Shown one piece after another: positions 61,926 through 64,000 of a stretch of 64,000 nt of DNA; within the stretch, counting starts at the first letter, position 1; the number at the start of each line of letters is the position of its first letter. The notes under the pieces were generated by a model. It was not told where the DNA came from. It did not search any database and saw only the letters and a program-made list of their open reading frames with translations. Origin of the DNA: Undibacterium sp. YM2 (GTDB lineage: Bacteria > Pseudomonadota > Gammaproteobacteria > Burkholderiales > Burkholderiaceae_D); assembly GCF_009937975.1 (NCBI RefSeq), contig NZ_AP018441.1:248001-312000 (forward strand), given 5' to 3'. The translations under genes and the position numbers were made by a program.

Positions 61926-61948
61926 AAGATATGAAATGAGTTTCTGAC

Positions 61949-62902
61949 TTAGTCCTGATCCAGATGTAGCGAAATCACACTCGCAGCAGGTGTCGCACAA
62001 GGCTCATCATCAAAAGCGATATCGCCATTCGGATTTGCCTCGCCATCGATTTTCAAATCCCTGAAGTTGAACAAGTTCTTGTCCATCAAATGTGAAGGTG
62101 CGACGGTGGACAGGGATGCAAAGATGTTGTCGACACGCCCAGGGAATTTCTTGTCCCATTCACGCATCAAACCCTTGATTTGTTTGCGTTGCAGATTCTC
62201 TTGTGAACCGCATAAATCGCAGGGGATGATGGGGAAGTTTTTGACTTCGGCATAACGCTCAGTGTCGGACTCTTTGACATAAGCCAGCGGGCGGATGACG
62301 ATGTGCTTGCCATCGTCAGACTGCAGCTTGGCTGGCATGCCCTTGAGTTTGCCACCGAAGAACATATTCAGGAAAAAAGTTTCCAGGATATCGTCACGAT
62401 GATGGCCAAGCGCGATCTTGGTGGCACCCAGTTCATCGGCCACGCGGTACAAAATACCGCGGCGCAGGCGTGAGCACAGCGAGCAAGTCGTCTTGCCTTC
62501 CGGGATCAGGCGTTTGACTATGCTATAGGTATCCTGGTTTTCTATGTGATAGGGTATGCCCAGTTTTTCCAGATAGGCTGGCAGGATATGGTCAGGGAAG
62601 TTCGGTTGCTTCTGGTCGAGGTTAACCGCGACGATATCGAAATTGATGGGCGCACGTTCACGCAAGGTCATCAGTATATCCAGCAGGGCATAACTGTCTT
62701 TGCCGCCAGACAGGCACACCATGACCTTGTCGCCTTCTTCTATCATATTGAAATCACCTATTGCCTGGCCAACCAGACGGCATAAGCGCTTGTGCAGCTT
62801 ATTGTTTTCGTAGGTGATTTTTTCCTGTGACTTGGCGGTAGTGGTGGCCGTGGCTTTCACTTCTGCCGGGGTGTCCATCAATGTTTCATTAAGAGCATGC
62901 AT
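61949..62902 (-). CDS. ttcA: tRNA 2-thiocytidine(32) biosynthesis protein
   Basis: A 317-residue PP-loop ATPase that thiolates cytidine-32 of certain tRNAs using a [4Fe-4S] cluster. Motifs: [13 protein letters not shown] (PP-loop), the first cysteine pair in [10 protein letters not shown], and the last cysteine in [14 protein letters not shown]. It has an N-terminal low-complexity stretch before the core. It is convergent with phnM and next to folB on the same strand, 8 bp away. Confidence 0.95.
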   Translation of the reverse strand: MHALNETLMDTPAEVKATATTTAKSQEKITYENNKLHKRLCRLVGQAIGDFNMIEEGDKVMVCLSGGKDSYALLDILMTLRERAPINFDIVAVNLDQKQPNFPDHILPAYLEKLGIPYHIENQDTYSIVKRLIPEGKTTCSLCSRLRRGILYRVADELGATKIALGHHRDDILETFFLNMFFGGKLKGMPAKLQSDDGKHIVIRPLAYVKESDTERYAEVKNFPIIPCDLCGSQENLQRKQIKGLMREWDKKFPGRVDNIFASLSTVAPSHLMDKNLFNFRDLKIDGEANPNGDIAFDDEPCATPAASVISLHLDQD

Positions 62903-62910
62903 GATAATGT

Positions 62911-63309
62911 TCAGATTTCAGTTTTGATCTTGAATACTTCTACGCCTACGCCTTCGCAATCTGGATAGACATCAGGCTTCATGGTAGAGATGCGCACGGC
63001 GCGTACTTTAGGATGTGCCAGCATGATAGTCGCGACATCATCACACAGGGTTTCCTGCAGGTGGACATGGCCTTTGGAAATGCGCTCGGCGATCGTGCAG
63101 CGCATGAAATCATAATCGACGACTTCTTCCAGCTGGTCATCCTTGGGAGTAGAAAGGGCCAATGGAATATACAGGTCTACATTGAAGAGCACACGTTGCT
63201 CGCCCTTTTTCTCGAACTCATGGACGCCGATGTTGATAGAGATTTCATAATTGCGCAAGAACAGACGGCGGCAGTCTGAGAGCTGGGGGTGATGCAGGAT
63301 GGATAACAT
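62911..63309 (-). CDS. folB: Dihydroneopterin aldolase
   Basis: A 132-residue folate-pathway enzyme converting 7,8-dihydroneopterin to 6-hydroxymethyl-dihydropterin and glycolaldehyde. Family motifs: [40 protein letters not shown] (catalytic Glu) and [17 protein letters not shown] (catalytic Lys). I use the ATG at 63309; an open frame upstream is not supported. The upstream SDR gene ends 13 bp before, on the same strand, and may supply a reduced pterin. Confidence 0.92.
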   Translation of the reverse strand: MLSILHHPQLSDCRRLFLRNYEISINIGVHEFEKKGEQRVLFNVDLYIPLALSTPKDDQLEEVVDYDFMRCTIAERISKGHVHLQETLCDDVATIMLAHPKVRAVRISTMKPDVYPDCEGVGVEVFKIKTEI

Positions 63310-63322
63310 GGTGGTCCCGGGA

Positions 63323-64000
63323 TTAAGGTGAAATAGCTTGGTTTGCAGTCGCCAGAAACATGACATCGCGCTGCAAGGGGATAAGGTGCTGGCCGCCATC
63401 GACGAGGATGGTGGTGCCGGTCATGGCAGGGCTGTCAGCCAGAAAACAGACGGTGCGGGCAATATCTTCAGGCGTGCTGGACCTGCCCAGCGGCGTGACC
63501 TGGTGTGCCTGCTGGAAATCTGCCGTAGTCTGATGGCCAGATTCCATGGTGATGCCGGGTGCAACGCCAACTACCCGCACTTTAGGGGCTAGTGCCTGCG
63601 CCAGCGTCGTTGTCGCACATTGCAGTGCCGCCTTGGACAGGGTGTAAGACAAAAAGTCGGGGTTCAGGTTGTACAGCTTTTGATCCAGCAGGTTGATGAC
63701 GCAGGTCTGTTCGCCATCTGCGGTTGCCGCATGCAGGGCTTGCGCCAGTATGATGGGCGCAGCCAGGTTGGCATGCATATGTTTGTCGAGGCTGGCGTGG
63801 CTGAAACTGTGCACATCATCTTCTGCAAACAGTGAGGCATTATTGACGATGCAATCGATCTTGCCCATGGCGGCTATTGCTGCAGGCAGCAAGGCATGCG
63901 TTGCTGTTTCATCTGCCAGGTCGGCCTGCAAGGCATGGGCACGGCGGCCCATTGCCTGAATTTCTGTCACCAGGGTCTGTGCTTCTGCTGCTGAATTGCC
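63323..64000 (-). CDS. Short-chain dehydrogenase, pteridine-reductase-like, start outside the window
   Basis: A classical SDR with NNASLF, a Tyr-x3-Lys catalytic pair in YTLSKAALQC and the C-terminal segment TILVDGGQHLIPLQRD. Codons run open to the right edge, so the glycine-rich NADP(H) site and start are missing; the GTG at 63970 is probably internal. Adjacency to folB suggests FolM/PTR1-type dihydropterin reductase, but other SDR activities are possible. Confidence 0.78.
   Translation of the reverse strand, partial: GNSAAEAQTLVTEIQAMGRRAHALQADLADETATHALLPAAIAAMGKIDCIVNNASLFAEDDVHSFSHASLDKHMHANLAAPIILAQALHAATADGEQTCVINLLDQKLYNLNPDFLSYTLSKAALQCATTTLAQALAPKVRVVGVAPGITMESGHQTTADFQQAHQVTPLGRSSTPEDIARTVCFLADSPAMTGTTILVDGGQHLIPLQRDVMFLATANQAISP

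Larger units (their letters stand above)
61607..61948. other. Repeat-filled convergent intergenic region
   Basis: Between the ends of phnM and ttcA lie the second copy of the 192-bp repeat (61609-61800), a perfect bidirectional terminator (61826-61860) and a REP-like inverted pair (61861-61925). No gene is supported. Confidence 0.8.

Noticed and set aside
1..64000. Defence island, prophage, integron or biosynthetic gene cluster
   Set aside because: I looked for integrases, transposases, nucleases, toxin-antitoxin pairs and megasynthases and found none; the gene content is metabolic and regulatory.
1..64000. tRNA or rRNA genes
   Set aside because: No cloverleaf-like or rRNA sequence was noticed in the intergenic regions. 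This was by eye only; a tRNAscan-SE run would settle it.

Overview
The window reads as chromosomal DNA of a heterotrophic betaproteobacterium, most likely Burkholderiales family Oxalobacteraceae (Undibacterium- or Janthinobacterium-like). This is inferred from moderate GC content, protein flavour (homogentisate pathway, PhnC/D/E plus C-P lyase, FCD-GntR and many LysR regulators, TonB receptor with Liv transporter) and dense Shine-Dalgarno-led genes. No rRNA, tRNA, phage, transposase, CRISPR or defence genes were seen. Both ends cut a gene: a polygalacturonase on the left and a short-chain reductase on the right.

Region by region. 1-7.9 kb is a pectin and uronate module: GH28 polygalacturonase, SMP-30 lactonase, ExuT-type MFS importer, 2,5-dioxovalerate dehydrogenase, 5-dehydro-4-deoxyglucarate dehydratase and an FCD-GntR regulator. 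Together they would turn galacturonate-derived aldarate into 2-oxoglutarate. 7.9-19.3 kb holds ordinary and unknown genes: a beta-propeller protein, a membrane protein, a DUF2804-like protein, a J-like/trypsin membrane protease, amt, a YHS protein, nitronate monooxygenase, rlmF, a DUF3455 lipoprotein and an Lrp regulator. 19.3-26.4 kb carries a MerR/CMD operon, a peptide-type binding protein without a signal peptide, a two-component system, a di-haem c-type lipoprotein and thymidine kinase. 26.6-35.1 kb has a small heat-shock protein, an OprB porin, an FMN 2-hydroxyacid dehydrogenase, hmgA-fahA (tyrosine/homogentisate degradation) with a LysR gene, and an ECF sigma/anti-sigma pair.

35.2-44.5 kb looks like one uptake and degradation locus for an unidentified compound: LysR, TonB-dependent receptor, alpha/beta hydrolase and a five-gene Liv-type ABC transporter whose livH is interrupted by a one-base shift in a G run. 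44.5-49.7 kb has repeats, an acetyltransferase, a DUF4272 protein, and a LysR-azoreductase-pirin-DoxX group. 49.8-61.6 kb is a large phosphonate locus: phnCDE, a PhnZ-like HD protein, then (divergent) a second phnM and a 2H-phosphoesterase/PhnN fusion, then phnGHIJKLM. PhoB-box-like repeats precede its transcription units. 62-64 kb has ttcA, folB and the SDR.

The most interesting items are: (i) a 192-bp repeat with terminal inverted repeats present twice, 55 kb apart, whose differences include five compensatory base-pair changes in predicted hairpins; (ii) the fused 2H-phosphoesterase/PhnN gene, which could supply the missing PhnP step, beside a divergent second PhnM and a PhnZ-like oxygenase; (iii) a MerR-type promoter that appears to make a leaderless message; (iv) matching inverted repeats in front of kdgD and its regulator.
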